From Hyphomicrobiales bacterium (GTDB lineage: Bacteria > Pseudomonadota > Alphaproteobacteria > Rhizobiales > Rhizobiaceae), in assembly GCA_900474095.1 (NCBI GenBank), contig UCOA01000063.1, positions 1-56,909 on the forward strand: DNA of 56,909 nt, read 5' to 3'. The notes beneath the pieces were generated by a model. The model worked only from the letters and a program-made list of their open reading frames with translations. It did no database searches and was not told where the DNA came from. Position 1 is the first letter of the stretch; the number at the start of each line of letters is the position of its first letter. Shown here in pieces: positions 16,644 through 27,174 of the stretch. The position numbers and the translations under genes were made by a program.

Positions 16644-17903
16644 TTACTTTGCGTCTTCGATCGCCTTGACGAGTTCTTCAACGGCCTGATCAGAACTGGT
16701 GATCTGGCCGTGAACGAACTTGGAAACAACGTCCTTGTAGGCGTTGGCAACCGCCGGTGGTGCGCCATAACCCTGGGCCAGCGAACCGAACAGCGTGCCG
16801 CCGTCGTTGGCTGCCTTCAGGTCGGCGATGCCCTTCTTGCCGCAGGCGTCGAAGTCCGTATCCGGAACGTCGGTACGAGCCGGAACCGAACCCTTGACGA
16901 CGTTGAATGCCGACTGGAAGCTCTTGGAGAGCGTCGCCGTCGCGAGCGCCACCTGGGCTGCCTTCTGGTCGTCCGGAACATTGAACATGCCGAACATGTC
17001 GGAGTTGTAGATCACGCTGCCCTCGGTGCCGGGGAAGCGGTAGCACAGGAAGTCGGTGTCCGGGGTCTTCTTGGCGGCAACAAACTCGCCCTTGGCCCAG
17101 TCGCCCATGACCTGAACAAGGGCATCACCTTTGATGACCATGGCGGTTGCAAGGTTCCAGTCGCGGCCAGAGAAGTTCGGGTCGACATACTTGATGATCG
17201 TTGCAAGGTTATCGAACGACTTCTTCATCGTGTCGGACTTCAGCGATTCTTCGTCGAGATCGTTGAAGGCCTTCTTGTAGAATTCAGGCCCGCCCGTCGA
17301 AAGGACGATCGAGTCGAACATCGTCGCTTCCTGCCAGTTCTGACCACCAAGAGCCAACGGGATGACGCCTGCAGCCTTTGCCTTTTCAAGCAGGGCAATC
17401 AAATCGTCGAAGGTCTTCGGCTCGGTGCCGCCGATCTTTTCCATCACCGCCTTGTTGATCCACAGCCAGTTGACGGAGTGGACGTTGACCGGGGCCGCGA
17501 CCCACTTGCCGTCATAGACGGAGAACTTCTGCAGAGCCGCCGGAACCGACTTGTCCCAGCCTTCCTTGACCGCGGTCTCCGTCAGGTCGCCCATCACGCC
17601 GGCAGCCGCATAGTCGAGCACGGTGTAGCCGAGCATCTGCGAGGCCGTCGGATAGGTGCCCGCGGCCACCATGGCCTTGAGCGCGGTCATGGCCGCGTCG
17701 CCGCCGCCGCCGGCAACCGGCACGTCCTTCCAGGCAAAGCCTTCCTTGGCCAGGTCGCCCTTGAGAACGTTCAAAGCAGCCGCTTCGCCGCCCGACGTCC
17801 ACCAATGCAGCATCTGAACTTCCTTGACGTCTTCTGCATGGGCCGCAGCGCAGCCCATCATCATGATCGCTGCCACTGCCGTCGTCGTCAAAAACTTGCG
17901 CAT
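16644..17903 (-). CDS. Periplasmic sugar-binding protein of a CUT1 ABC importer (GtsA-like)
   Basis: A 419-residue solute-binding protein with a Sec signal peptide ([23 protein letters not shown], cleavage after A23). The mature start, [16 protein letters not shown] and then [19 protein letters not shown], is the hallmark of the glucose/mannose-binding GtsA / Thermus GBP group, so an aldohexose or close derivative is the best guess. The rest ([38 protein letters not shown]) is of family-1 type. ATG at 17903 follows GGGAGG. It is first gene of the long minus-strand operon, with a promoter and operator at 18013-18043 and a divergent LacI repressor. Confidence 0.92.
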   Translation of the reverse strand: MRKFLTTTAVAAIMMMGCAAAHAEDVKEVQMLHWWTSGGEAAALNVLKGDLAKEGFAWKDVPVAGGGGDAAMTALKAMVAAGTYPTASQMLGYTVLDYAAAGVMGDLTETAVKEGWDKSVPAALQKFSVYDGKWVAAPVNVHSVNWLWINKAVMEKIGGTEPKTFDDLIALLEKAKAAGVIPLALGGQNWQEATMFDSIVLSTGGPEFYKKAFNDLDEESLKSDTMKKSFDNLATIIKYVDPNFSGRDWNLATAMVIKGDALVQVMGDWAKGEFVAAKKTPDTDFLCYRFPGTEGSVIYNSDMFGMFNVPDDQKAAQVALATATLSKSFQSAFNVVKGSVPARTDVPDTDFDACGKKGIADLKAANDGGTLFGSLAQGYGAPPAVANAYKDVVSKFVHGQITSSDQAVEELVKAIEDAK

Positions 17904-18012
17904 CGTAATCCTCCCGTTTGCAAGTCATAAAAGCGGGAAACTCCTCCCCGCCGTTGAATGCCGTCCCGTCTCAAAACGGGAAGCAATTGGTCGCGGCTCC
18001 CACCGCTGCCAC

Positions 18013-18043
18013 ATTTAAAACGTTATAAGTCACATCAAGTCAA
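18013..18043 (-). promoter_or_regulatory. Promoter of the GtsA-like sugar operon with LacI-type operator over the -10
   Basis: On the minus strand TTGACT (18038-18043), a 17-base spacer and TTTTAA (18015-18020) form a plausible sigma-70 promoter. The plus-strand 12-mer ATTTAAAACGTT (18013-18024) overlaps the -10. Its central CG dyad is typical of LacI-family sites. The same 12-mer recurs at 18149-18160. Repressor bound here would block RNA polymerase. Confidence 0.6.
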
Positions 18044-18148
18044 GCGTCGCCGACAATCTCCATAGCAATAGCTTTAACATACTGAATATGGATGGTTATA
18101 AGCCATTTTACCGATTCCGCACCGCAGCAAAAATCAGCGATGAGTGTG

Positions 18149-18160
18149 ATTTAAAACGTT
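18149..18160 (+). promoter_or_regulatory. Second LacI-type operator (ATTTAAAACGTT)
   Basis: An exact repeat, in the same orientation, of the 12-mer at 18013-18024. The two CG centres are 136 bases apart (about 13 helical turns), which would suit repressor looping. It lies 75 bases before the LacI start, downstream of a weak candidate LacI promoter (TTTAAC 18073-18078, TTATAA 18096-18101), so it could also act as an autoregulatory roadblock. An imperfect GTTTG-CA-CAAAC dyad adjoins it. Confidence 0.55.
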
Positions 18161-18235
18161 TGCACAAACGACGTTGCACATCTGTTCGTCCCGCGTTACA
18201 AAAGCGTCCTGTCATCGCCTCAGGGGAGTATTTCA

Positions 18236-19279
18236 TTGGTTGACACTCCCAAATCCGCCCCTTCCGAAAGCATCCGGAAAAGCGGCAAGCCGACCCTGCG
18301 CACGATTGCCGACCTGACCGGCTTTGCCGTGACGACCGTGTCGCGCGCGCTGAGCAATGCACCGCAGATTTCGCTCGATACCCGCAAGCGCGTTCATGAG
18401 GTTGCGGCCGAAATCGGCTACCTGCCGGATCGCGCCGCCCAGCGCCTGAAGACCGGCCGAACAAATGTCATCAGCGTGCTTCTCGATCCGCACGAGGAAA
18501 TCCTTGGCTACGGCACGTCTCTGATGCTCGGCCTCGCGACGGCGCTCAAGGATACGCCCTACCACCTGATCGTCACGCCGAATTTCATCAATGACAGCAA
18601 TGTCGATGCCGTCAGGTACATCGTCCGCAATGGCATGGCGGACGGCCTGATCTTTTCGCGCACCGAGCCCTTTGATCCGCGCGTGCGCCTTCTGCTCGAA
18701 AACGATTTTCCCTTCGTCACACACGGGCGAACCGAATTCACCACGCCCCATCCTTATGTCGACTACGACAACTTCTCGTTCGCCTACGAGGCGACCCGGC
18801 GGCTGATCGCCCGCGGTCGCCGCAAGCCGATGATCATCCTGCCGCCGAAGCGCATGACCTTCTCGCAGCACCTGCTGCACGGCTTCATGACCGCCGTCCG
18901 CGAGGCGGGCGTCGCCTACGAGATCCCCACCGGGATCGACCTCGACTGTCCTGTCGACCAGATCCGCGACTATGTCAGCCGCCGTGCCGGCGAGCCCAAT
19001 GCCCCCGACGGTTTTGCCTGCGGCGGCGAAGTTTCGGCACTCGCGACCATCACCGGCATGAGCGATCATGGCCTGACGCTCGGCGTCGAATACGACATCG
19101 TCGCCAAGCAGACGTCGAAACTGCTGGTCAACATCCAGCCAAAGGTCGAGACCATCTACGAAGATTTGACGGATACCGGCGAGCAGATGGGACGAATTCT
19201 TCTCGCGCGGATTGCCGGCGACGAAACGACCGATATGCAGGTGCTGCTCAAGCCGCAGATCAACTTTCCGGCGGTGTGA
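18236..19279 (+). CDS. LacI-family repressor of the sugar operon
   Basis: A 347-residue LacI/GalR regulator. Residues about 19-65 form the helix-turn-helix and hinge (PTLRTIADLTGFAVTTVSRALSNAP ... RKRVHEVAAEIGYLPDRAAQRLKTGRT), followed by a periplasmic-binding-protein-like sugar sensor domain. The N-terminal arm of about 18 residues is longer than usual. The start is a TTG at 18236 with AGGGGAG 7 bases upstream; no ATG fits. It is divergent from the GtsA-like operon and probably represses it through the two ATTTAAAACGTT boxes, with the imported sugar or an intermediate as inducer (inference). It is followed by a palindromic mosaic element. Confidence 0.9.
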   Translation: MVDTPKSAPSESIRKSGKPTLRTIADLTGFAVTTVSRALSNAPQISLDTRKRVHEVAAEIGYLPDRAAQRLKTGRTNVISVLLDPHEEILGYGTSLMLGLATALKDTPYHLIVTPNFINDSNVDAVRYIVRNGMADGLIFSRTEPFDPRVRLLLENDFPFVTHGRTEFTTPHPYVDYDNFSFAYEATRRLIARGRRKPMIILPPKRMTFSQHLLHGFMTAVREAGVAYEIPTGIDLDCPVDQIRDYVSRRAGEPNAPDGFACGGEVSALATITGMSDHGLTLGVEYDIVAKQTSKLLVNIQPKVETIYEDLTDTGEQMGRILLARIAGDETTDMQVLLKPQINFPAV

Positions 19280-19314
19280 GGCATCGAGGGCATCATCTCT
19301 TGTCCCCGTGGAAT

Positions 19315-19508
19315 TTACCCCCCTCTGTCGGCTGAGCCTGTCCTCGGGCTTGCCGAAGGCAAGACCCGGGGGCCGACATGTCCCCCTCAAGGGGGGAGAT
19401 CGGCCGCTGGCTCTGTCGGCAGTCTGACCGCAACCTTTGTCGCCATAAGGGAAAAGGGTGATCTTCCCCCTTGACGGGGAGATGTCACGAAGTGACCGAG
19501 GGGGGTAA
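19315..19508. repeat. 194-base mosaic element with perfect 11-bp terminal inverted repeats
   Basis: The ends are TTACCCCCCTC (19315-19325) and its exact reverse complement GAGGGGGGTAA (19498-19508). Inside are further palindromes: TCAAGGGGGGAGAT, an inverse TCTTCCCCCTTGACGGGGAGA and a GGCTTGCCGAAGGCAAG hairpin. Size and two-palindrome layout fit rhizobial intergenic mosaic elements rather than an IS; there is no transposase. It occupies most of the 343-base gap between the convergent LacI and aldehyde dehydrogenase genes (19280-19622). I see no gene in that gap. Confidence 0.75.
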
Positions 19509-19622
19509 GCGTCCCCGAACTGGAGCAAATTTGTGAAAGAGACAAAGGCAACGCTCCGCTCCAAATTCAAATTCAGTCCCATCACGCCCTCCTTTCCTCT
19601 CGGCTACCTAGTTCAAATCGCG

Positions 19623-21134
19623 TTACGAACGCGGCATCCACCAGCCGGTGCGGCCGCCGATATGCATGTTGAGCGTCTTGGTCTCGGTATAGTCTTCCAC
19701 GGCATGGCGGCCGAGTTCGCGGCCAAGGCCTGACTGCCTGTAGCCGCCGAAAGGCAGTTCGGATGCGCCATCCATGAACGTATTCATCCAGACCGTTCCG
19801 GCCCGCACCTTGCGGCCTACGGTGAGGCAAGTATCGAAATCGCGGCTCCAGACGCCGGCCGAGAGGCCGTAATCAATGGAATTGGCGATCTGGATCGCTC
19901 CCTCGGTCGTCTCGAAACTCAGAACCGAAAGCACCGGCCCGAAGACTTCTTCACGCGCCACCGCCATGTCGGGCGTCACGGCAGACAGTATGGTCGGCGA
20001 CATGAACTGGCCGGAGCCGAGATCGAGCGCCGCGCCACCGTGCGACACGGTCGCGCCATCGCCGGAGGCCGACGAGACATAGCCAACGATCTTTTCCAGA
20101 TGCTGCGGCGTGATGATAGCACCGACCTGCGTCGAGGGATCGAGCGGATCGCCGACCTTGACCTTGGCCGAAAGCTCGGCAACCCGCCGCGTGACCTCAT
20201 CCACGATATCGCGATGGACGATCAGCCGCGAACCGGCATTGCAGCATTCGCCGGCATTGAAATAAGCGCCGAACACCGCCGCATCGATGAAATCGTCGAG
20301 ATTGGCGTCCGGAAAGACGATCTGCGGGTTCTTGCCGCCAAGTTCCAGCGAGACTTTCTTCAACGTCTGCGCCGCATTGGTCATCGTCAGCTTGCCGACG
20401 CCGGTCGAACCGGTGAAGGAGACCATGTCGACGTCCGGATGGCTGGTCATGATAGCGCCGACATCAGGGCCGGTGCCGGTGATGATGTTGACGACGCCTG
20501 CCGGAACGCCGGCCGCCTCGAGGATTTCTCCGAGAACCAGAGTAGACCCCGATGTCAGTTCGGACGGTTTGACCACCGTGGTGCAACCGGCCGCAAGCGC
20601 GAAAGGCAGCTTTTGGCTGACGATCAGGAAGGGGAAATTCCACGGCGTGATGATCGAGACGACACCGATCGCTTCGCGCAGGACGACACCGAGCGTGCCG
20701 TCGCCGAGCGTGTCGTAGCTCTCGCCATGCAGGTCGCGGGCAAGTGCAGCCGCATAGCGCCAAATGTCCGCCGCGCCGCCGAGTTCGCCCTTGGCCTGGC
20801 TGATCGGCTTGCCGGATTCGATGCAGTCAAGATAGGCGAGTTCATCCGCCCGCGCCGCGATCATGTCTGCCGCCTTCAGCAGCACGAGCGAGCGCTCGGA
20901 TGCCGTCATGCGCGGCCATGGACCATCGTCAAAGGCCTTGCGCGCAGCGGCAATCGCCCGTTCGGCATCCGCTTTCGTTGCTGCCGGATAGCGGCTGACG
21001 GTAACGCCGTGGCCGGGAGCCACGCGCTCCAGCGTCCTGCCCTCGGCTGCACTCCCCCACCTGCCGTCGATCAGCATCTGGAAGTCGCGCACCTGCACAT
21101 CGACAAGAGCCCTGGGTTTCACCAGCACCGTCAT
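19623..21134 (-). CDS. NAD(P)-dependent aldehyde dehydrogenase (last gene of LacI/CoA-transferase operon)
   Basis: A 503-residue ALDH oxidising an aldehyde to an acid. Motifs in order: ITPWNFPFLIVSQKLPFALAAG, KPSE, FTGSTGVGK, the general-base motif LELGGKNPQ, FNAGECCNAGSRL with the catalytic Cys, EEVFGPVLSV, and FGGYRQSGLGRELG. All are intact. Of two nearby ATGs I chose 21134, which forms TAATG with the hydratase stop and has GGGAG 7 bases upstream; the ATG at 21140 sits only 1 base from that site. It closes the tightly packed five-gene operon, so it probably handles an aldehyde released in the same pathway, for example by the DUF993 aldolase or after CoA-ester cleavage (inference). Confidence 0.91.
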   Translation of the reverse strand: MTVLVKPRALVDVQVRDFQMLIDGRWGSAAEGRTLERVAPGHGVTVSRYPAATKADAERAIAAARKAFDDGPWPRMTASERSLVLLKAADMIAARADELAYLDCIESGKPISQAKGELGGAADIWRYAAALARDLHGESYDTLGDGTLGVVLREAIGVVSIITPWNFPFLIVSQKLPFALAAGCTTVVKPSELTSGSTLVLGEILEAAGVPAGVVNIITGTGPDVGAIMTSHPDVDMVSFTGSTGVGKLTMTNAAQTLKKVSLELGGKNPQIVFPDANLDDFIDAAVFGAYFNAGECCNAGSRLIVHRDIVDEVTRRVAELSAKVKVGDPLDPSTQVGAIITPQHLEKIVGYVSSASGDGATVSHGGAALDLGSGQFMSPTILSAVTPDMAVAREEVFGPVLSVLSFETTEGAIQIANSIDYGLSAGVWSRDFDTCLTVGRKVRAGTVWMNTFMDGASELPFGGYRQSGLGRELGRHAVEDYTETKTLNMHIGGRTGWWMPRS

Positions 21135-21913
21135 TACCATTCTCCCTTGAATTCCGCGGGGCGCTTACCGGCAAATGCCGCAACGCCTTCCTTCATGTCG
21201 CCGGTCTTGGCGGCAAGCATCGAGCCCAGCGCCTCGACCGCCGTGCCGTTGTCCTCGCCATTGGCCGAAGCGATCATCAGCTTGCAGATCTCCAGTGCCG
21301 CCGGGCCGCGCTTGGCGATGCGGCCGGCGTAGTCTTTCGCCGCCTCCAACACCGTGCCGGTCTCCGCCACAGCGTCGACCAGCCCAAGCTCCCTCGCCTC
21401 CTTGGCCGCAAACATCTCGCCGCCGAGCACCATGCGGCGCACGAGTTGCGCGCCAAACCGTTTGACGAGACGCTGCGTGCCCGACCAGCCCGGTACCATG
21501 CCGAGGCCCGTTTCCGGCAACCCGATCTTGATCTGCGCTTCCGCGATGCGAATGTCGGCAGCGGCCGCCAGTTCCAGCCCGCCGCCGAGCGCGTGACCGT
21601 TCATCGCGGCGATCACCGGCATGCGCAGTGTGGCCAGCCGTTCGAATACCCGATGGCCGAAGCGCACCCATTGATGGCCGAACTCGTTCGGGCTCATTGC
21701 TCCCCAGGCCGTGATGTCGCCACCGGCGGAAAAGGCCTTGCCCTCTCCGGTCAGGATGACGACCCGCACACTGGCATCGGCCTCGATCGTATCGCAGCCG
21801 GCAAAGAGCGCCTTTAGCATCTCGATGTCGAAGGCATTCAGCTTTTCCGGCCGCGCCACGGTGAGGACGGCGATCGCATCTTCGATCTCGATCCTGATCC
21901 GGGCATCAGACAT
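21134..21913 (-). CDS. Enoyl-CoA hydratase/isomerase (crotonase) family protein
   Basis: A 259-residue crotonase-fold enzyme acting on an acyl-CoA. The CoA and oxyanion-hole segment is AFSAGGDITAWG (about residues 60-71). The second half has NGHALGGGLELAAAADIRIA with E114, then IGLPETGLGMVPGWSGTQRL with E134. Both acid/base glutamates of true hydratases are present, so hydration of an enoyl-CoA is feasible, although hydrolase or lyase members share this pattern. Its ATG (21913) overlaps the CoA-transferase stop by 8 bases and its TAA overlaps the ALDH ATG, indicating translational coupling. It should act on the CoA ester made by the CoA-transferase encoded just upstream. Confidence 0.9.
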   Translation of the reverse strand: MSDARIRIEIEDAIAVLTVARPEKLNAFDIEMLKALFAGCDTIEADASVRVVILTGEGKAFSAGGDITAWGAMSPNEFGHQWVRFGHRVFERLATLRMPVIAAMNGHALGGGLELAAAADIRIAEAQIKIGLPETGLGMVPGWSGTQRLVKRFGAQLVRRMVLGGEMFAAKEARELGLVDAVAETGTVLEAAKDYAGRIAKRGPAALEICKLMIASANGEDNGTAVEALGSMLAAKTGDMKEGVAAFAGKRPAEFKGEW

Positions 21914-23519
21914 GCGACGCTCCTTCCAGGGTCCGCACCGGCTTTTGCGGCAGCGTCAAACCGATCGGCGCCTCATGGAACAGCGCCTCATCCATCACTT
22001 TCAGCCGGTCGGACACGAGGAGCGGAAACTCCGACTGGCCGAGAATATGCGTCTGCAGGTCGACGCCCGGCGCGATCTCGGTGAGCATGATGCCCCGCGG
22101 CGTCAGCTTCATCACGCAACGCTCGGTGACATAGGTGATGTCCTGACCCTGGCTGACGGCGCGGCGGCCGGAGAAAGTGACGTGCTCGACCTCGTTGACG
22201 AGTTTCTTCAGCTTGCCTTCCTTCTCGATCACCAGCTTGCTGTCGGCCATCGAAAGTTTCGCGCCGGCATTGAACATGCCCGAGAAGACGATCTTCCTTG
22301 CCCGCGCCGTGATATCGACGAAACCGCCCGCGCCAGCCGTCACATGCGGCCGGAAGGAGAGTTTCGAGACATTGACCGAGCCGTCCCTGCCGATTTCGAG
22401 GAAGGACAAGAGCGAGGCATCGAAGCCTGCCCCTTGGAAATATGTGAACTGGTAGGGCGACGGCATGAAGGCATCGGCGTTCGCGGCGCAACCGAAAGCA
22501 AAATCGAGCAACGGCACGCCGCCCACAGCGCCCTGCTCGATCACCCAGGTGACCGACCCGTGCAAGCCTTCTTCGAGCAGAATACGGGGCACGTTGGCCG
22601 AGATGCCGAAACCGAGATTGACGCAGCTTCCACCCTGAAGCTCCTCCGCGACGCGGCGGGCGATGACTTTTTGGATGTTGAACTCCGGCATCCGGAACGT
22701 GTCGAGCGGCCGGAAGATTTCGCCGGATATGGCCGGATCGTAGTCAGTGAGCGTCGTCTGCTTCTGGTCGGGATCGACGACGACATAATCCACCAGCATG
22801 CCGGGCACACGCACGTCATGCGGCTTCAGCGAACCGGACTTGGTGATGCGTTTGACCTGCGCAATGACGATGCCGCCATTGTTGCGCGCGGCCAATGCCT
22901 GATCGAGGCCGCCGAGAGTGGCGCCTTCGTGCTCATAGGTGAGGTTGCCGCGTTCGTCCGCCGTCGTCGCGCGGATGATTGCCACCTGCGGCACGATCGC
23001 CTTGAAATAAAGCCAGTCCTCGCCTTCGAATTCGATCTTCCTGACCACCGGCTCGGCGGCCGCCGAAGCGTTCATCGCACATCCCTGGCGCGATGGGTCG
23101 ACGAAGGTATCGAGGCCGATCTTGGTCAGGACGCCCGGACGCTTGGCCGCTGCTTCCCGGTGCATGTCGAACAGCACGCCGGAGGGAATATTGTAGGCCG
23201 CGACCTCGTCATTGCCGATCATCTGCCAGATCAACGGCGGCTCGGCCGTCGACGGGCCGGAGGGATAGGAACCGCCGATGATCTTCTTCAAGAGGCCCTT
23301 TTTGGCGATATGGTCGACGCCCCTGATGCCGCTCATGTCGCCGGCGGCGATCGGGTGCAGCGTCGTCAGATTGCGGGGATGGCCGGTCGCATCGAAGTGC
23401 TCGCCGATGGCTTTCAGCATCAGGTCCGGACAGCCCAGTCCACTCGACGACGACACCGAAACGGTCGCGCCATCGGGGATCAGGGAAGCGGCCTCCGCCG
23501 GTGTGATATGCTTGCTCAT
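21906..23519 (-). CDS. Acyl-CoA transferase, YdiF / propionate CoA-transferase type (fused alpha-beta)
   Basis: A 537-residue single-chain family I CoA-transferase moving CoA from acetyl- or acetoacetyl-CoA to a carboxylic acid. The N-terminal alpha half begins ITPAEAASLIPDGATVSVSSSSGLGCPD; IIGGSYPSGPS and a long EFEGEDWLYFKAI segment follow. The beta half carries the nucleophilic glutamate at about residue 328 in VIEQGAVGGVP, then FTYFQGAGFDASLL. Length and order match YdiF/PCT. Start at 23519 (MSKHITPAEAA); longer in-frame extensions run into the Gfo/Idh gene. The gap to that gene is 10 bases. The acid substrate is unknown. Confidence 0.9.
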   Translation of the reverse strand: MSKHITPAEAASLIPDGATVSVSSSSGLGCPDLMLKAIGEHFDATGHPRNLTTLHPIAAGDMSGIRGVDHIAKKGLLKKIIGGSYPSGPSTAEPPLIWQMIGNDEVAAYNIPSGVLFDMHREAAAKRPGVLTKIGLDTFVDPSRQGCAMNASAAAEPVVRKIEFEGEDWLYFKAIVPQVAIIRATTADERGNLTYEHEGATLGGLDQALAARNNGGIVIAQVKRITKSGSLKPHDVRVPGMLVDYVVVDPDQKQTTLTDYDPAISGEIFRPLDTFRMPEFNIQKVIARRVAEELQGGSCVNLGFGISANVPRILLEEGLHGSVTWVIEQGAVGGVPLLDFAFGCAANADAFMPSPYQFTYFQGAGFDASLLSFLEIGRDGSVNVSKLSFRPHVTAGAGGFVDITARARKIVFSGMFNAGAKLSMADSKLVIEKEGKLKKLVNEVEHVTFSGRRAVSQGQDITYVTERCVMKLTPRGIMLTEIAPGVDLQTHILGQSEFPLLVSDRLKVMDEALFHEAPIGLTLPQKPVRTLEGASHV

Positions 23520-23529
23520 CAGGCTCGTC

Positions 23530-25577
<2,048 letters not shown>

Positions 25578-25619
25578 ATTTTCCTCCCAATGAGGCCGTT
25601 CACCTCAAAATCTGCCATT

Positions 25620-25648
25620 AGATAATTGGAACGTTCCAAATTTGTCAA
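25620..25648 (-). promoter_or_regulatory. Promoter of the LacI-led operon with a perfect palindromic operator in its spacer
   Basis: The minus strand reads TTGACA (25643-25648, perfect -35), a 17-base spacer, then TTATCT (25620-25625, -10). The spacer ends with the perfect palindrome TTGGAACGTTCCAA (25626-25639), which has the central CG of LacI sites. A repressor here would occlude polymerase directly. The rest of the 329-base divergent region holds the sister site at 25851-25879 and an AT-rich stretch with no gene. Confidence 0.8.
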
Positions 25649-25850
25649 GCGGTTTTCCGGAAAAACACACCACCAGACTGGCGATCCATCCCCAAAGGAA
25701 CTCTTAGGTAAACAGCACATCGTTTATCTATTTGATTTTAAGGACTAATATGTAAATCCATGGGGAAAATAGCCTCAAATTGACCCGCATTGGAAGGGTC
25801 TCCGCCCCCCAATTGGCGCGCCGCAGCACGACGTTCGCTCAAATTTCCTC

Positions 25851-25879
25851 TTGAAAATTGGAACGATCTAAATTATTCG
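25851..25879 (+). promoter_or_regulatory. Promoter of the DUF993 gene with a matching operator in its spacer
   Basis: TTGAAA (25851-25856), a 17-base spacer and TATTCG (25874-25879). The spacer holds TTGGAACGATCTAA (25858-25871): the left half is identical to the perfect palindrome at 25626-25639, while the right half is degenerate. Operator centres are 232 bases apart (about 22 turns). This suggests a weaker but coordinated repression site. Confidence 0.65.
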
Positions 25880-25906
25880 GCTTGTAACATCCAAGGAGGA
25901 GCCTGC

Positions 25907-27070
25907 ATGTCCGCCACCCTGACGCTGCCGCGCGCCGATGGCTCGCTTGAGCCTTACCGCCTTGTGGGAACCCCGATCGCGCGGCCCGCAGCCGTCCCGA
26001 CCTTCAGCCGCATCGCCTATGCAGCAGCCCATGTCGTGTCCGATCCGCTGGCCGATCTGCAGCCCTGGAATCGACCCGCCATCGACTGGGACACGACGAT
26101 GGCGTTCCGGCATCATCTCTGGGCGCTGGGCTTCAGGATCGCCGAGGCGATGGATACATCGCAACGCGGCATGGGCCTTGACTGGGCCGGGGCGCAGGAA
26201 TTGATCCGCCGCTCACTGACCGAAGCACGCACCGTTGCCGGCGCCGATCTCGCCTGCGGCGCCGGCACCGACCACCTTTCGCCGTCCGACACGCGCTCGT
26301 TGGATGATGTCATCCGAGCCTATGAAACGCAGATCGGCTTCGTCGAACGCCATGGCGGCCGGTCGATAATGATGGCAAGCCGGGCGCTCGCCCATATTGC
26401 CAGATCGCCGGACGACTACGGCAAGGTCTATGGCCACATTCTTCGCCAGGCGAAGGACAAGGTCGTGCTGCATTGGCTCGGCGACATGTTCGACCCGCAG
26501 CTGAAAGGCTACTGGGGTTCGGAAAATTTCGAGGACGCGGTCGATGCCGTGCTGTCGATCATCGAGGAGAACAAGGCAAAGGTCGAAGGCATCAAGATCT
26601 CGCTGCTCGACAATGCCTACGAGGTCGCCCTTCGCAACCGGCTGCCGGACGGCGTGCTCTGCTTCACCGGCGATGATTTCAACTATGCGGAACTGATCGA
26701 AGGCGACGGCCGCAAATACAGCCACGCCCTGCTCGGCATCTTCGATGCCGTCGCACCTTCGGCCTCGAAGGCGTTGGCCTCGCTGGCGGCAGGCGACGTC
26801 GCCACGTTCCGCAACGTCATCGAGCCGACCGTGCCGCTCTCACGCAAGATCTTCGAGACGCCGACACAGTATTACAAGGCCGGAGTCGTCTTCCTCGCTT
26901 GGCTGAACGGCCACCAGAAGCACTTCACTATGCCGGCCGGCATGCAATCGGCCCGTGGCGTACTGCACTATGCCGACATCTTCCGCCTTGCCGATAAGGC
27001 CAATGTGCTCGACAAGCCGGATCTGGCGATGGAGAGAATGAAGGCCTTTCTCGTCACTCAAGGGTTCTGA
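25907..27070 (+). CDS. DUF993 family protein (dihydrodipicolinate synthase-like aldolase)
   Basis: A 387-residue protein of the DUF993 family, grouped with DHDPS-like TIM-barrel class I aldolases/lyases. These form a Schiff base with a 2-oxo acid to cleave or make C-C bonds. Visible are an N-terminal segment of about 50 residues not found in DHDPS, the strand DKVVLHWLGDMFDPQLKGYWG, and K230 in KVEGIKISLLDNAYE, where DHDPS has its catalytic lysine. The ATG at 25907 has AAGGAGGA 6 bases upstream. It is divergent from the LacI-led operon with a matching operator, so it belongs to the same pathway, probably as the retro-aldol or dehydratase step. The reaction is not known for this family as far as I can tell. 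Confidence 0.88.
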   Translation: MSATLTLPRADGSLEPYRLVGTPIARPAAVPTFSRIAYAAAHVVSDPLADLQPWNRPAIDWDTTMAFRHHLWALGFRIAEAMDTSQRGMGLDWAGAQELIRRSLTEARTVAGADLACGAGTDHLSPSDTRSLDDVIRAYETQIGFVERHGGRSIMMASRALAHIARSPDDYGKVYGHILRQAKDKVVLHWLGDMFDPQLKGYWGSENFEDAVDAVLSIIEENKAKVEGIKISLLDNAYEVALRNRLPDGVLCFTGDDFNYAELIEGDGRKYSHALLGIFDAVAPSASKALASLAAGDVATFRNVIEPTVPLSRKIFETPTQYYKAGVVFLAWLNGHQKHFTMPAGMQSARGVLHYADIFRLADKANVLDKPDLAMERMKAFLVTQGF

Positions 27071-27096
27071 GTTCTCTCAGACCCGTGATTATTGCT

Positions 27097-27114
27097 GTGT
27101 TTTCGCGGAAACAC
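27097..27114 (+). terminator. Intrinsic terminator after the DUF993 gene
   Basis: GTGTTT, a TCGCGG loop, then AAACAC, followed by TTCATTTCTTG. It starts 27 bases past the stop codon at 27070. The stem is short but well placed. Confidence 0.5.
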
Positions 27115-27174
27115 TTCATTTCTTGCCTCATCTCGTGTTGAAGAAGGACAAGAAAATGCGGAGACGGCGAAGGC

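Noticed and set aside
18233-19585. 450-codon minus-strand frame opposite the LacI gene
   Set aside because: The plus strand encodes a complete LacI protein with a clear HTH; the opposite frame is a shadow.
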